Origin: Schoenoplectus triqueter
Lineage: Eukaryota > Streptophyta > Magnoliopsida > Poales > Cyperaceae
Length of the DNA stretch: 36,030 bases
NCBI GenBank assembly: GCA_964058805.1
Contig: CAXKVV010001235.1
Coordinates: 1-36,030, forward strand
Direction: 5' to 3'
Shown: in pieces, positions 1-10,302 of the stretch
Layout: the number at the start of each line of letters is the position of its first letter
How positions within the stretch are numbered: the stretch's first letter is position 1
Made by a program: the position numbers and the translations under genes
The notes under the pieces: model-generated
The model's database searches: none
What the model was told of the DNA's origin: nothing
Seen by the model: only the letters and a program-made list of their open reading frames with translations

Positions 1-471
1 AGATACAATAACGGTCGGATAAATAACCAAAATGAAGAAAAAATCCACCAATTTTATTAAAATCAGAGAGAAATATCCCAAACGTTTGATCGTACATATT
101 TAATGCTGAAAGACCTTGAAAGCCCTAGAATGGTGGTATTGAAAAGTCAAAATAGTGCAAGAATGTAAAGAATCTAAGATAGAAATGTATAAACCAATTT
201 GGGGCTTAATCTTCAAATGTAAATGGCAGCGGAATACAATTTAAATCAATTCAATTCTCACAAGAATATAGCAATAAAAGAAATGTGAGAAAAGAAAAGT
301 AAAGATAAGACAAGAACACAAGATGTAATGGAGTTCGGCTTTAATAATGTCTACGTCTACGGGATCCTCAACCTCTAACAATTGAGGTTGAGCCGATATA
401 TTAAAAAGAGTTTTTACACTTGTAGAACTTGGTCCCGTACAAAAATGGACTGCCAAGCCTATCGGTAACAC

Positions 472-567
472 GAGTGACAACACACTAAAAAACGTGAGTG
501 ACAACACGCTCAAAACAAGAAGTGAGCACTACAGCTCAAAAAGAAGCTGAGCACAACAGGTCAATAG
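472..567. repeat. 24-bp degenerate tandem repeat, about four copies
   Basis: GAGTGACAACAC recurs at 472 and 496. Two further diverged copies (near 520 and 545) carry gtgagcac..agctcaaa and ctgagcac..aggtcaa. The spacing is 24 bp. It lies within the LTR and is absent as such from the second LTR copy. Confidence 0.6.
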
Positions 568-700
568 AATGTTTTCAAGAAGATCACGAAGAATCAAGTT
601 GGGAGAATAGAGAGAAGCTAGATTGAGCTAGAACAAAAATTTGGCTAATTGAGTGTATCAATATCTTGATTTTTCTCTCTCTCTTTGAATATGGCTAATA

Positions 701-1044
701 AGTTCTCTGGAGTAGTGATTTTTCTAAATAGATCAGATTCATTAATAATAAGTGAGAGGAGTGATCCTTTTTAAAATAGATCTTCTGAAGAAATTATTTT
801 TCGGCCTAAACCGTTATAACGGTTTACGAATCGTTATAACGATTTAGAAAGAATAGTTGTTTGATCAACTAAGCTCTCTGGAGTAATGATTTTTCTAGAT
901 AGATCAGATTCATCAATAATAAGTTTGAGAGGTGATCCTTTTTAAAATAGATCTTCTGAAGAAATTATTTTTCGGCCTGAACCGTTATAACGGTTTACGA
1001 ATCGTTATAACGGTTTAGAAAGAATAATTGTTGGATCAACTAAG
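701..1044. repeat. 171-bp tandem duplication inside the LTR
   Basis: AG(T/C)TCTCTGGAGTA at 701 recurs at 872, and the following ~170 bp (through 'agatcttctgaagaaatt', 'ttcggcct' and two GTTATAAC palindromes, ending 'gatcaactaag') is repeated with few differences. Each unit carries two palindromic blocks of the form ACCGTTATAACGGT or TCGTTATAACGA. The duplication multiplies the palindromes. Confidence 0.85.
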
Positions 1045-1504
1045 CTGAAATGTTATAACGATTTATCAAATCGTTATACGTTTCATGAATCGTTGTAACG
1101 ATTATAGAAACGTTATATGTTTCATAAATCGTTGTAACGATTACTGAATCGTTACATAACGATACGTTCTGGTTTCTTTGAGAATATTTCTACCTTATAA
1201 TATTTTTGAATATTGAGATGAACTGTCATAACGATTACTGAACCGTTATAACGATTCTCTGGGCAGAAGCATTTTTCTTATTGTTTAAGCTCAATTTATT
1301 TTGACTAATTAAACCCAGTTTTAGTCTAACTAAACCTAAATCTAATGCAGTCTTGATTAAACTATTGTATCCCAGCACTAGTCTTTGTTCTTGTGCACTA
1401 GTCCATTTGCATGTTAATCCCTGCACAAAACTCAAACAAGACAAATTATAAAATTCAATATTATTTTGCAAATCGACAAACCAAAGAATATGTTAAGTGT
1501 AACA

Positions 1505-1805
1505 AATACGTCCCAACGAATTCAATAACAATAGCGATAACTCCAATCTAAACTTTCTAGCGCTTTCTAGACGCTTATAACAATCAGACCCACTATTTAT
1601 AATAACAAAATTTATCATTTATAATATTATAATTGTTGTATATCCCTCCATCATTAACCGTAGTCATGTATAATATTATAATTTTTGTTTTATCTCTCAC
1701 AATTGTTCTAAAATTTTCAATTTAAAAATATCTCAAAATTGTTGACCGTGTGTTGTTAGTGGCAGTGCTTTCAAAAATTGATCTCATGCACAACTTTTGT
1801 TTTGT
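1505..1805. other. AT-rich intergenic stretch, no gene seen
   Basis: This is a non-coding AT-rich spacer between the LTR and the 188-bp tandem repeat. 'ataatattataatt' appears twice (near 1617 and 1669), suggesting a small internal duplication. I see no reading frame or motif I can support. Confidence 0.5.
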
Positions 1806-2294
1806 AGTTTCAAACTATTTATATTAATAATAAATATTATTTATAGTAAATTTAATAGTTGTTAATAATTACGTTATCAATTCTTTTAAAGTATACAAAT
1901 ATCCGATTTTGGGTTATTTATAGAGGTTCTGAGTTTTATTTATATTAATTTAGGTTGTTATATATGTTCAATACAATAATTTTTAAGTTTTTAGTTTTGA
2001 ACTATTTATAGCAATTAATAATGATTATTTATAATAGATCTAATAATTATTAATTACTACTATATCAAAACTTTTTCAATTATACAAATATCTGATCTTG
2101 GATTATTTATAGTTCTTCCAAGTTTTATTTATATTAACTTATGTTATAATATATACTCAATATAAAATATTTTTAGTTTCTAGTTTGAACTAGTTATAGA
2201 AATTATAAATATTATTTATAATAAATTTCATAGTTATTAATAACCACTATATCAATATTTTGTAATCTATATAAATGTCTGATTTTGAGCTATT

Positions 2295-2308
2295 TATAAG
2301 TTCTTCAA
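2295..2308. repeat. Left target-site duplication of the + strand LINE
   Basis: TATAAGTTCTTCAA, repeated without mismatch at 3239-3252 directly after the (TTG)n tail. Confidence 0.92.
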
Positions 2309-2335
2309 TTGTCTTTTATAATAAGAGTTGGATGA

Positions 2336-2830
2336 GTAAAATGGAGACAAGCATCTGGTGTTCTTTGTGACAAAAAGTTCCTAAACAAACTAAAAGACAA
2401 GTTCTACAGGACGGTGATTAGACCCGCGATGTTATATGGCGCAGAATGTTGGGCTACAAAAGGACAACACATCCAGAAGATGAGTGCAGCTAAAATGCGG
2501 ATGTTGCGCTGGATATGTGGCCACACAAGGAAAGATCGAATAAAAAATGATGATATTAGGAACAAATTTGGGGTAGCACCAATTCAAGAGAAGCTAGTCC
2601 AACATCGTTTGCGATGGTTTGGTCATATCCAATGAAGGTCTCCTGAAGCATCAATACGCAACGGTTTTTTAAGTCGTCCTGAAAATATAAGAAGAGGAAG
2701 AGGTTGACCGAGACTGACATGGGAGGAAGCAATAAAAAGAGATTTGAAGGAATGAAATATACCCAAAGAGCTTGCTTTGGATAGGAGTGCGTGAAAGATA
2801 GCGATTCATATACCTAAACTATGATTTAGG
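2336..2830 (+). pseudogene. RTE-type LINE reverse transcriptase, C-terminal fragment
   Basis: In the frame of 2342-2635 the translation starts WRQASGVLCDKKF, continues FYRTVIRPAMLYGAECW and MRMLRWICGHTRKDRI, and ends RLRWFGHIQ followed by a TGA stop. These blocks are the conserved tail of plant RTE-clade LINE proteins, downstream of the catalytic RT domain, which is absent here. After the stop the same frame resumes (RSPEASIR, RRGRG, stop, PRLTWEEAIKRDLKE, stop, NIPKELALDRSA, stop, KIAIHIP), so at least four stops break it. An in-frame TGA also lies just upstream at 2333. The element is dead and 5'-truncated. The assignment rests on remembered family motifs and on the parallel copy at 23329-26143. 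Confidence 0.85.
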
Positions 2831-3000
2831 AGTTAGAGTATAATAGTAGAGTTATAGACTTCATATTCTTAAATTTTTTAGGATTTTAGGATTTAGAATT
2901 TAGAAATAGATTTCAGAAATAGAGGTTTAGATAGGATTTTAGGATTTAGAATTTAGAATTAGGTTTTAAAATAGGATTTTAGAATTTTATAATAGAGGTT

Positions 3001-3072
3001 TATTGTATTATTATTATTATTGTTATTATTGCTACTATTATTAGCTTATTATCATTATCATCTTTATTTATA

Positions 3073-3102
<30 letters not shown>
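3001..3102. repeat. (TTA)n microsatellite in LINE 3' UTR
   Basis: This is a mostly perfect trinucleotide tract. The homologous LINE copy has the same position expanded as (TAA)n near 23541-23598, so the tract is an inherited feature of this LINE family. Confidence 0.85.
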
Positions 3103-3103
<1 letters not shown>

Positions 3104-3238
3104 TTCTTTTTCTTCCATAATATTTATTATTATCACTGATATTTGAGATCTTTGATCTTATGTTTTCCAATTGGGTTTCATTTCTAGCCTACCCCAATTT
3201 ATTTGAGATTAAAAGCTTTATTGTTGTTGTTGTTGTTG

Positions 3239-3252
3239 TATAAGTTCTTCAA
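3239..3252. repeat. Right target-site duplication of the + strand LINE
   Basis: This is an exact copy of 2295-2308. The interrupted tandem repeat unit continues immediately after it. Confidence 0.92.
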
Positions 3253-3305
3253 AGTTTTACTTATACTAATTTTTTTGTTATTTATAATCAATACAATATT
3301 TTTTA

Positions 3306-5370
3306 CATCCTGACTTATGAAATTTGTTTAATGCTATTCATATTTGATATGATATCCTTTAATATCTTGTATTAAATAACGTATTTATTGAAGCTAAAAA
3401 TATGTGATATGTAGTTTTGACTTACAGATACATATTGGAAGTGTTATTTATGCAAATTTAGCTATTGAAAATATATTTTGACAATTCATAAAATAGCACA
3501 CAACATCTTTTGATCTATTTATCATTATCAAAAACTCTATTTATATTGATTTGATTAGTTATTGATAACTATAAAGGTATCAGACATTTGTACTAATTTC
3601 TGAAAAAAATAAATCTAAAATTAAATGGTCACAACAGATACAATGTTATTTATGGAAAAAAAAATATGTCAATGAAATTTATACCAGTTACTTGAAAAAT
3701 CAAATGGACTAAAAAAATATGAAACTAATTGTGAAAAAAAGAAGAAAATATGTCAATGAGATTATATTTAACCATTTTTTTCTTTCAAAAAGAAATTCTA
3801 AACACATTATTATATGTCGATAATGTCATCCAAAACACATAAAAACATTCAGATTGAATATAAGAAAATATCTAAGAATCGCAATAAAATTGAATAGAGA
3901 TCTAGTACTCTTTTGTGTACAAATTAAGGATACAAAAAGAGAGATCAGATTAAAGGAAAATATCACAAAAGATTTTACTAAAAAAATAAAGAAAACACAA
4001 AATAAAAAGAAAATAAATTATAAGAGCAGTAAAAAAATTACAAATGATAGCAAAAAAAGACCTTTATGAATAAAAGTTATAAAATAATAATAAATAAAAT
4101 GATTAGTTAACTGTTTTGGCACAATTTTTCTTGAATCATACACGAGAATAATAATAAGAGTTAAAAAAATACAAACAAAAAGAAAAGAGACAATCACAAA
4201 TTATAAATCATATGCAATAATTTTACATATTTGAATAATTAAATAAGTTTCTAATACAAAATTATGATCCATAGTGAGAATGTGAGATCATGAGAGTATC
4301 ATCCAAGGTGAAACAACACCGAAAAAAAAGAGATTCTAAAATATTAATTAATGGATAAAGATGAGAGATAATTATATATTATATATACATAGAGAGAGAA
4401 AGAAAGATGGTGGCATGGTGCAATGAAGAGAACCATTGAAATGAATGGACGGATGAAAGTTTTAAAATATAGAGGGAATTGATTGATTAAGAGACACATT
4501 TTAATTATTTGTCAAATAAAGAAAGAATTACGAAAGAGGTTTGTTATTAATATGTGTAAGAGGATAAAAGTTAGGAACACTTAATTATGGATAAATATAT
4601 TTATTCTTAAATAAATGGTTTGTCAAGAGAGAACTCTTAGAAATACCATGGCCGCGATGCTGGGACCACTTAACAGGGTTTGCCGTTATACGACTTGATC
4701 GGAACATTCATTTTTCAAATAAACAGGTAAATTTTGGCAAGGATAAACGTCTGTACCACAAGACAAGATAGGTCCCACATATCAGTGATTCAGATCACGG
4801 GATCAGGATAGGCTCCGAGTCCAAACAATTATGGATCCGTCGGCTGTTTGCTTCTCATTTTCAGCCTCTGAGTCTGAGGTGGAGACGTGGAGTTTGTTTT
4901 ACCGGGACACTAACTAACTAACTAACGGCGCACGCGGTTATTCGAAAAGGTCACTGGAGTTTTACAAATTACGATTTAAAATGTATGACTTGTTTCTGAC
5001 TGGGTAACCTTAATCTACAAAGATATCCTGCTCACGCCAAGCACAAAACTGCTATCAACATCTCGAACTTTTTTATTTAAAGAAATAAAAATGTGACTGG
5101 CTTTTTTCTAAGCACGACTTTCTTTTCCCTATTATCCAATTAATAGAATTTTGACACAACAAGTAACGAATAATAGAAGAGTACCAATTGCTTTATTTCC
5201 TTTTTATTTGCTACAAATTGCTTTTATCATGTAAAAATTCCCCAATGCAACTTAATTTTGGGTTAATTTACCGCGCAAGGCAGCAGCCAAAGAAGTACAG
5301 CGGCGGATAGGCATTGAATTTTGAAAAATTGTGTTCTCTCACTAAATTTTATTAAATTTTATTAATTTGA
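3306..5370. other. Intergenic region without recognisable gene
   Basis: 3306-4630 is AT-rich and lacks coding signal; the 71-codon frame at 3854-4069 is a Lys/Ile/Asn-rich product of base composition. A purine-rich GA tract occurs at 4393-4410. From about 4640 to 4960 the GC content rises clearly and includes (ACTA)n at 4909-4925, but no frame of useful length or known motif appears. It could be an old promoter or transposon fragment; I cannot assign it. Confidence 0.45.
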
Positions 5371-5371
5371 T

Positions 5372-5854
5372 CGATGTAGTGATCAGGGAAATAATAATTA
5401 GATTATAATAACTCATCGAGTCAAATCTATTAACTACTCAAATACTAAATAAAAAATAATAATTTAACTTATATTTTTATTTAATAAAAATAATATCAAA
5501 ATAATATTATTTCATATATTATTTATAACAATAAAATAAATCTCAATGTAATAAATAATCAAGTCTATGAAGAAATTTTTCTTTATAAGACAAAATAAAT
5601 CTCAATGTAATAAACAATCAAGTCTATGAAGAAAATTTTCTTTATAAGACTCTATATTTTTAAATTTTTTGCATAATTCTTTCGTTATTCATAATATTAA
5701 TTTTTTTTCTTAATGAACATAATCAAATGATTAATGAGCAGAGAGTAGATACATGGAGACAAATTAACAAAAATTTAATCTAATAGCACTATTTTTTTAA
5801 TTCTGGAAGTAGTTGCCCTCCTTCCTGGTTACACATAGATTTACCTCTGCCCTC
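5372..5854. mobile_element. Non-autonomous TIR-type element, copy 1
   Basis: Collinear similarity to 8129-8549 is visible: 'gatcaggg..aat', 'attaacta..actaaataaaaaat', 'caagtctatgaagaaa' (against 'taagttgatgaagaaa') and 'tcataatattaa...tttttctcaa'. The right end 'tagttgccctccttcctgg...tttacctctgccct' corresponds to the 'ttgcccccc...ggatccgtccct' end found in many plant elements. No ORF is present. Both boundaries are approximate. It lies about 1.1 kb upstream of the isomerase ATG. Confidence 0.6.
5533..5650. repeat. 59-bp tandem duplication
   Basis: AAAATAAATCTCAATGTAAT at 5533 recurs at 5592, and the whole 59-bp unit is repeated nearly perfectly to 5650. The copy of this element in intron 2 has only one unit, so the duplication happened after the copies separated. 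Confidence 0.9.
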
Positions 5855-6560
5855 ATGATTTAATTTTTGACATTTTTGGATTGTTCAATTACTTTCATTG
5901 AGAAAATTTTATTTAATATTGTAAATAATAAAATAATTATGCAAATATTTCAAAATATAAAGTTTCATAAAGGAAACTTTCTTTTTTGACTTAATTATTT
6001 ATTATTTTTAATATATGAAAGAATATTATTTAATATTTTTTATTAGATAAGAATGTATATTAAATTATTAATTTTTTATTTAATATCTAATTACTTAATG
6101 AATTTAAATTCAATAAACATTTAAAATCTAATTACCGAACCTTAGGCAAAATCTTGTTGCCGCCCCGTTTGTACAGTGAAAAGAAATTCTATAACTTATC
6201 ATATATGGATATTAGTAAGGATTTTCATTATCTATATTCATTGGGTAAATTATATAAATATATATAGTTAAATATATATATTTATATGATTATTTTATAT
6301 TTTAAATAAATATATATAGTTAAATTATATAAATATATATATTAATTAATATATATTTTTTATAACAATTAATATGAAAAATATATAATTTTTATTATAC
6401 CTAAAATATTAATTATTTAATGCTATTTATTCCCCTACTTCTATCAAAAAATAACATTTAGAGATATTTTGTGGGGATAAATTTTTTTTGGGATGAATAT
6501 TTAGAGATTATCATCAGCCTCCTTTATTTAATTATATTTTCAAAATTACCGTAGACCGCA
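5855..6560. other. AT-rich upstream region of the isomerase gene
   Basis: There is no gene. 6240-6375 is dense in TATATA/AATATA and contains a short repeated 'aaatatatatagttaaa' (near 6256 and 6306). It may act as a matrix-attachment-like or nucleosome-poor spacer, but nothing specific can be claimed. Confidence 0.5.
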
Positions 6561-6956
6561 TCTTCGAGAACGGAAGAAGTGTGAACTGAAGAGGTGTACA
6601 ACACTTGGTTCACCGAAATAAATTTACCACCGATCTTTACCCAGACCTTTGGAAGATGTGTAAAACCCAATGTACGTGGAGTAGCGCATTGTGATTAACT
6701 GGGAAAACTTGCAAGTGGAATTACAGTCAGATAGTTTCGATGATCCAGGTGTAGGAGGAGGAGGAGACCTCGGGGATTGAAATCTGTATCAATCGTATCT
6801 CTTCCCTCTCTCTCTCTTTCCACTCTTTAAAAAGTACAAACCTTTTCTCCCAAACCCAAACCTCCATTTCCAAACTAAACTACTAAACCCAACCCATTAA
6901 AAATAGCCTCGATTGCCACTGCTTAAAACTAGCATTTCTCAATTGAACCTCCACAA
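6561..6956 (+). promoter_or_regulatory. Proximal promoter and 5' UTR of the isomerase gene
   Basis: GC content rises from about 6550. A GAGGAGGAGGAG run (6753-6764) and a pyrimidine patch of CT repeats (6801-6822) precede the ATG by 135-200 bp. Y-patches of this kind are common near transcription starts in plant promoters. There is no convincing TATA box; 'tttaaaaag' near 6826 is a weak candidate. The transcription start and UTR length are inferred, not seen. Confidence 0.5.
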
Positions 6957-9900
6957 ATGGGTGGTAAACCCCGGTCAATTGTGAAGCTTCGGTGTGCAGT
7001 GAAGAACTACGACTGGGGCCAAATCGGCAAGGACTCCCACGTGGCGAGGCTCGCCGAGACGAACTCGGACGAGGAGGTCGATCCGACGCGACCTTACGCC
7101 GAGTTGTGGATGGGGACCCACCCGTCAGGCCCTTCCTACGTGGTCGGGGATGAGGTGTCCCTGAAAGAATGGATTGCAGAGAATCCTGCGGTTTTAGGAG
7201 AGAAGATTGGAGACATTTGGGGCCCAGATCTCCCGTTCCTGTTTAAGGTAGCGCCTTCGTGTTTTATTATCTTCTCGGCTTGTTTTTGAACTTTTTATGG
7301 TTTTTACCCTCGAAGTCTGTGATATTTGTTGTCTTTCCCTTGAATTCTGTTTTTTTTTTTAATACCAGTCTGGCAGCCTGCCTGCCTCTTGAGTCGCGAG
7401 TGGAATTGTCGTTGCAGGCTGCAGCACTTTGTCATATCATGCTTTTGACTTCTTTCTTTTATTTTCTATTGTTAAACTCGGATGGTGCGTGTTTGACCTC
7501 ATCTCACGATGCTAAGTTGTAATTTGTCGTTAATTAAAAAAAATAGTTTAATTGTGTCACCTCATCTCACGCTGGTTTTCACGTGATTTTTATCTTATTT
7601 TAGATTGCATAGTTCCTGCTTAAATATCAAATGTAGTACAAACGGCAAAATATTGATATATATTAATTCATGACATGTTCGTTTTTTTTTTCATTTGTTC
7701 TTCCATTTTGTATAAAATGACTATTGCACTTCTGGAAACGTATATTACTATTCGTAATTGTGTAATATGTTACACCTAATTGCATTTTGCACTTCTTTGC
7801 TAATTAATATTTAATATAATTGAATTATCCATCTTTGCTGTTCATAGGTACTGTCAGTGGCAAAGGCCTTATCAATTCAAGCACATCCTGATAAAAAGCT
7901 AGCTGAGTTACTTCATAAATCAAGACCTGATATATACAAGGATGTAAATCACAAACCTGAGATGGCAGTCGCCATCACGGAGTTTAAAGCACTTTGTGGT
8001 TTTGTAACTGCCGAGGTAAATGTTTGTCAAATTTTAATATTAATTTTGGAAGTCTATGGCATACTGCACAATCAACGGTTTCAGGGTAGATTTGGTTTGA
8101 CTGGTGATTAATGGCACAGTGAGCTGTATTAAGGGGGAGGTAGGATTTTGATCAGGGCAATTATCGGATTGTAATAGCTTATCGGGTTCAAACTCATTAA
8201 CTAATTATGTACTAAATAAAAAATTAATAATTTAATATATATTCTTATCTAATAAAAAAATATTAAAATAATAACATTTTATATATTAAAAATAATAACA
8301 AAATAAAACACAAAATAATAGATAATTAAGTTGATGAAGAAAATTTTCATAGGTGTAACTTTATATTTTGATATCTTTACATAACTATTTTATTATGTAC
8401 GATATTAAATATTTTTTTCTCAATAAAAATAATCATAAAATCTAAGGGGGGCAAAAAAAAATTTCAGAGGGGACAAATTACTGAAAAATACTATTTTTCA
8501 AAATTTAGGGGGGCAACTACCCCCAACCCTCTTGGATCCGTCCCTGGCTGTATTGGTGTTTAATTAATTTCTGAAGGATCATTCGGTAGATACAATTATG
8601 TCTTTGTTATGGACCAATACAAAATTGAAATCTTTTGAAAATGCCCCTTGTATGACAATATGTCAAGCTGTAGATAAAGACACATTTATTGTTGGTTCAA
8701 ATCCATTGAAAGCTAGCAGCACATGGACATCTTAACTTCAACATTACAAGGGATTTTTAGGTTTTACCTAAATTACGACAAAGTTATATTTTGTGCTGTT
8801 TATCGTTTATCGTTTATTGTTTATTGTTTATTGTTCATTTGACGATCTGAAGGAAATATTTCTTGTTCTCTCTTTATGTGTTCGTTCTTATATGGCTCTG
8901 TGCACTACTGTTACTTACTGAATTGTACCAGTTCACTATTCTGGCATGCACCATGCTGACTAGCTTACTTATTATAGTCCTTCATATTGCTTAATTGTCT
9001 TGTAGGAGATCCAAGATGTATTAGCAACAGTACCTGAAGTAAGAGAGTTAATTGGTACGGTAGAAAATGGTAATGGGTTTATTGGTGGCATGGATTCTGA
9101 AAGTAATGGATGTAATCCTAAGATAAATGGTAATGGGTTTTCCAATAAAAAAGATGGTAATGGAGCTGTTAATGATGAAGAGTCTGATGTAGAATCCAAA
9201 ACCTATCTCAAATTAATATTTACTACACTGATGTCAGCAAGTCAAGTTGATGTTTCTAATGCAATCCAGAAACTTAAGAGCCGTCTAGTTGCTGAAAATA
9301 AGGTAAAAGCAATTTCTTATACTATATATAAAATCCCAATTGATTGATTTTATATTAAACACTTTAAAAAAAATTTATCAGACAAGAAGCTTGACAGAGA
9401 AGGAACAACTTGTACTCATGCTGGAACAGCAATACCCTGGTGATGTTGGTGTGATATCAGCATTTTTTTTCAACTATGTCACCCTTTCCCCTGGGGAGGC
9501 ACTTTACTTGGGTGCAAACGAGCCACATGCATATTTATATGGAGAATGCATAGAGTGTATGGCCACCTCTGACAATGTTGTCAGAGCTGGGCTGACACCA
9601 AAGTTTCGTGATGTTCAAGCTCTCTGTTCTATGCTTACCTATAAGCAGGTATGATAATAATATAATTGCTATGAACTTGTATGCTAATGGTTTTGATAGT
9701 TGACACTGTTATTAGTTATGACCAATAGCATTTTTTTTTTTGTTTTTTTTTGTGCCATCTGCTACATGCTGGACTGTTATAGTTTTTAACACTGCATAAA
9801 AAGTTACATAATAATATAAGATTGATGCCAATATTGTCTATTGGTTCAGCTGGACTGTTATAGTTTTTAACTCTGCATAAAAAGTTACATAACTGAAATT

Positions 9901-10271
9901 TGCTAGCTTGAAGTAAAAGTTACAGAAAGGCTTTTGCATTCATTTTTCAGGGTTACCCGGAAATTCTGCATGGGATCCCTCTAAACAAAAATGTCTGCCG
10001 CTACACCCCTCCATTTGATGAATTTGAAGTTGACCGATGTTTGCTTTTACCTGACGAGATGGTGGCCTTCACACCAGTACCTGGTCCTTCAATTTTTCTT
10101 GTACTGAGTGGTCTAGCCAACATAGCGATTGACTCTCTGAAAGGGTTAGAAACATTTTCTGAAGGTGACGTGTTCTTTGTAAGTGCAAATACTGAGACTA
10201 ATATAACAAATGTTGCTGCAGCACCATTAGTGTTGTTTCGGGCAGGCGTTAATGAGAGATTCTTTGATTAG
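6957..10271 (+). CDS. PMI: Mannose-6-phosphate isomerase, type I (five exons)
   Basis: This zinc enzyme interconverts fructose-6-phosphate and mannose-6-phosphate in the cytosol, feeding GDP-mannose, ascorbate and glycans. Exons: 6957-7247, 7848-8015, 9006-9302, 9382-9648, 9951-10271 (stop TAG). All introns are GT-AG and phase 0, giving 447 aa, close to other plant PMIs. Residues 1-97 hold the N-terminal block ([27 protein letters not shown]). Zinc ligands are Q108 and H110 in SIQAHPDK, E135 in HKPEMA and H301 in NEPHAYL. The catalytic arginine R320 lies in [12 protein letters not shown]. Residues 171-218 are an Asn/Gly-rich low-complexity insert in which NGNGF occurs twice (174-178, 194-198). 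The first ATG was chosen because it gives the conserved N-terminus. No frameshift or missing key residue is visible, so the gene looks functional. Which plant paralogue (PMI1 or PMI2) it matches is not decided. Confidence 0.96.
7248..7847 (+). other. Intron 1 of the isomerase gene
   Basis: The splice sites are AAG/GTAGCG at 7247/7248 and TTCATAG/GTACTG at 7847/7848. The intron is T-rich and holds no recognised repeat. The + strand 87-codon frame at 7259-7522 is chance. Confidence 0.9.
8129..8549. mobile_element. TIR-type element inside intron 2, copy 2
   Basis: The left end 'gggggaggtaggattttgat' is a degraded form of the common plant terminus CAGGGGCGGAnnCAG. The right end 'cttggatccgtccctgg' reads on the other strand as CCAGGGACGGATCCA, so the two termini are inverted relatives. 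The AT-rich interior matches 5372-5854. GGGGGGCA blocks sit near 8446 and 8509. It has no ORF. Splice sites around it are intact, so the intron (8016-9005) tolerates it. Confidence 0.65.
8798..8836. repeat. 7-bp tandem repeat (GTTTATY)n in intron 2
   Basis: Six or so copies of GTTTATC/GTTTATT lie in tandem near the 3' part of intron 2. Confidence 0.8.
9768..9893. repeat. 44-bp direct repeat in intron 4
   Basis: GCTGGACTGTTATAGTTTTT, followed by AAC(A/T)CTGCATAAAAAGTTACATAA, occurs at 9768 and again at 9849, 81 bp apart, with one mismatch. This is a recent local duplication inside intron 4 (9649-9950). Confidence 0.9.
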
Positions 10272-10296
10272 TTTGAAGAAGAAATAGAAATACACA

Positions 10297-10302
10297 AATA
10301 AA
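10297..10302 (+). terminator. Polyadenylation signal of the isomerase gene
   Basis: AATAAA lies 26 bp after the stop codon. Plant poly(A) signals are loose and other AATAAA-like motifs follow, so the site actually used may lie further downstream. Confidence 0.55.

Larger units (their letters stand above)
1..1504 (-). mobile_element. LTR of a long-LTR retroelement (cut by window start)
   Basis: Read on the minus strand this begins with TGTTACACTTAAC (ending at + 1504, so + strand ...GTAACA) and continues past the window edge. It is similar along most of its visible length to 26266-27962: shared landmarks are a stretch near 330-365 (ttcgg...ctacgtctacggg), the 'agagaagctagattgagct' stretch near 610, many GTTATAAC motifs at 810-1250, and the 'aacgatacgttctg' and 'gcatttttctta' stretches near 1160-1280. 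The second copy ends next to a tRNA primer-binding-like site, which is why I call both LTRs. Whether this one is a 5', 3' or solo LTR cannot be decided because its other end is outside the window; no clear polypurine tract lies just beyond 1504. The minus-strand 90-aa reading frame inside (241-513) has no recognisable protein features. Confidence 0.6.
2309..3238 (+). mobile_element. 5'-truncated RTE-type LINE with 14-bp target-site duplication
   Basis: This is a non-LTR retrotransposon remnant. The C-terminal part of the ORF is recognisable (2336-2830), followed by a 3' UTR with TTA microsatellite, a conserved 3' end 'taccccaatttatttgag' and a (TTG)n tail (3220-3238). It is flanked by the exact 14-bp repeat TATAAGTTCTTCAA at 2295-2308 and 3239-3252, which is the insertion duplication. 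5' truncation and a short repeated tail are typical of target-primed reverse transcription. It is homologous to the minus-strand LINE at 23329-26143. Confidence 0.9.
1806..3305. repeat. ~188-bp tandem repeat, three units, third split by a LINE
   Basis: Units start at about 1806, 1993 and 2182 with AGTTT(C/T)GAACTATTTAT-like sequence. Each continues through 'aatatctgatyttggnttattta', 'ttctt..agttttatttatatta' and 'caatacaatattttta'. The third unit is interrupted at 2308/3239 by the LINE and resumes after it. The units are strongly diverged (estimated by eye at 70-80 per cent), so the array is old and predates the LINE. Confidence 0.7.

Noticed and set aside
241..513. 90-codon minus-strand reading frame with hydrophobic ends
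   Set aside because: It lies wholly in the LTR and shows no domain; the same region in the second LTR is not open.
1505..1530. Polypurine tract that would make 1-1504 a 3' LTR
   Set aside because: Minus-strand sequence next to the LTR start is not purine-rich enough, so LTR type is left open.
3854..4069. 71-codon Lys/Ile-rich plus-strand frame
   Set aside because: Composition-driven in very A-rich DNA; no homology signal.
7259..7522. 87-codon frame overlapping exon 1 end
   Set aside because: It is in intron 1; splice sites and protein conservation support the PMI exon structure instead.
8972..9199. Minus-strand frame opposite PMI exon 3
   Set aside because: Antisense shadow of a real exon with repetitive composition.
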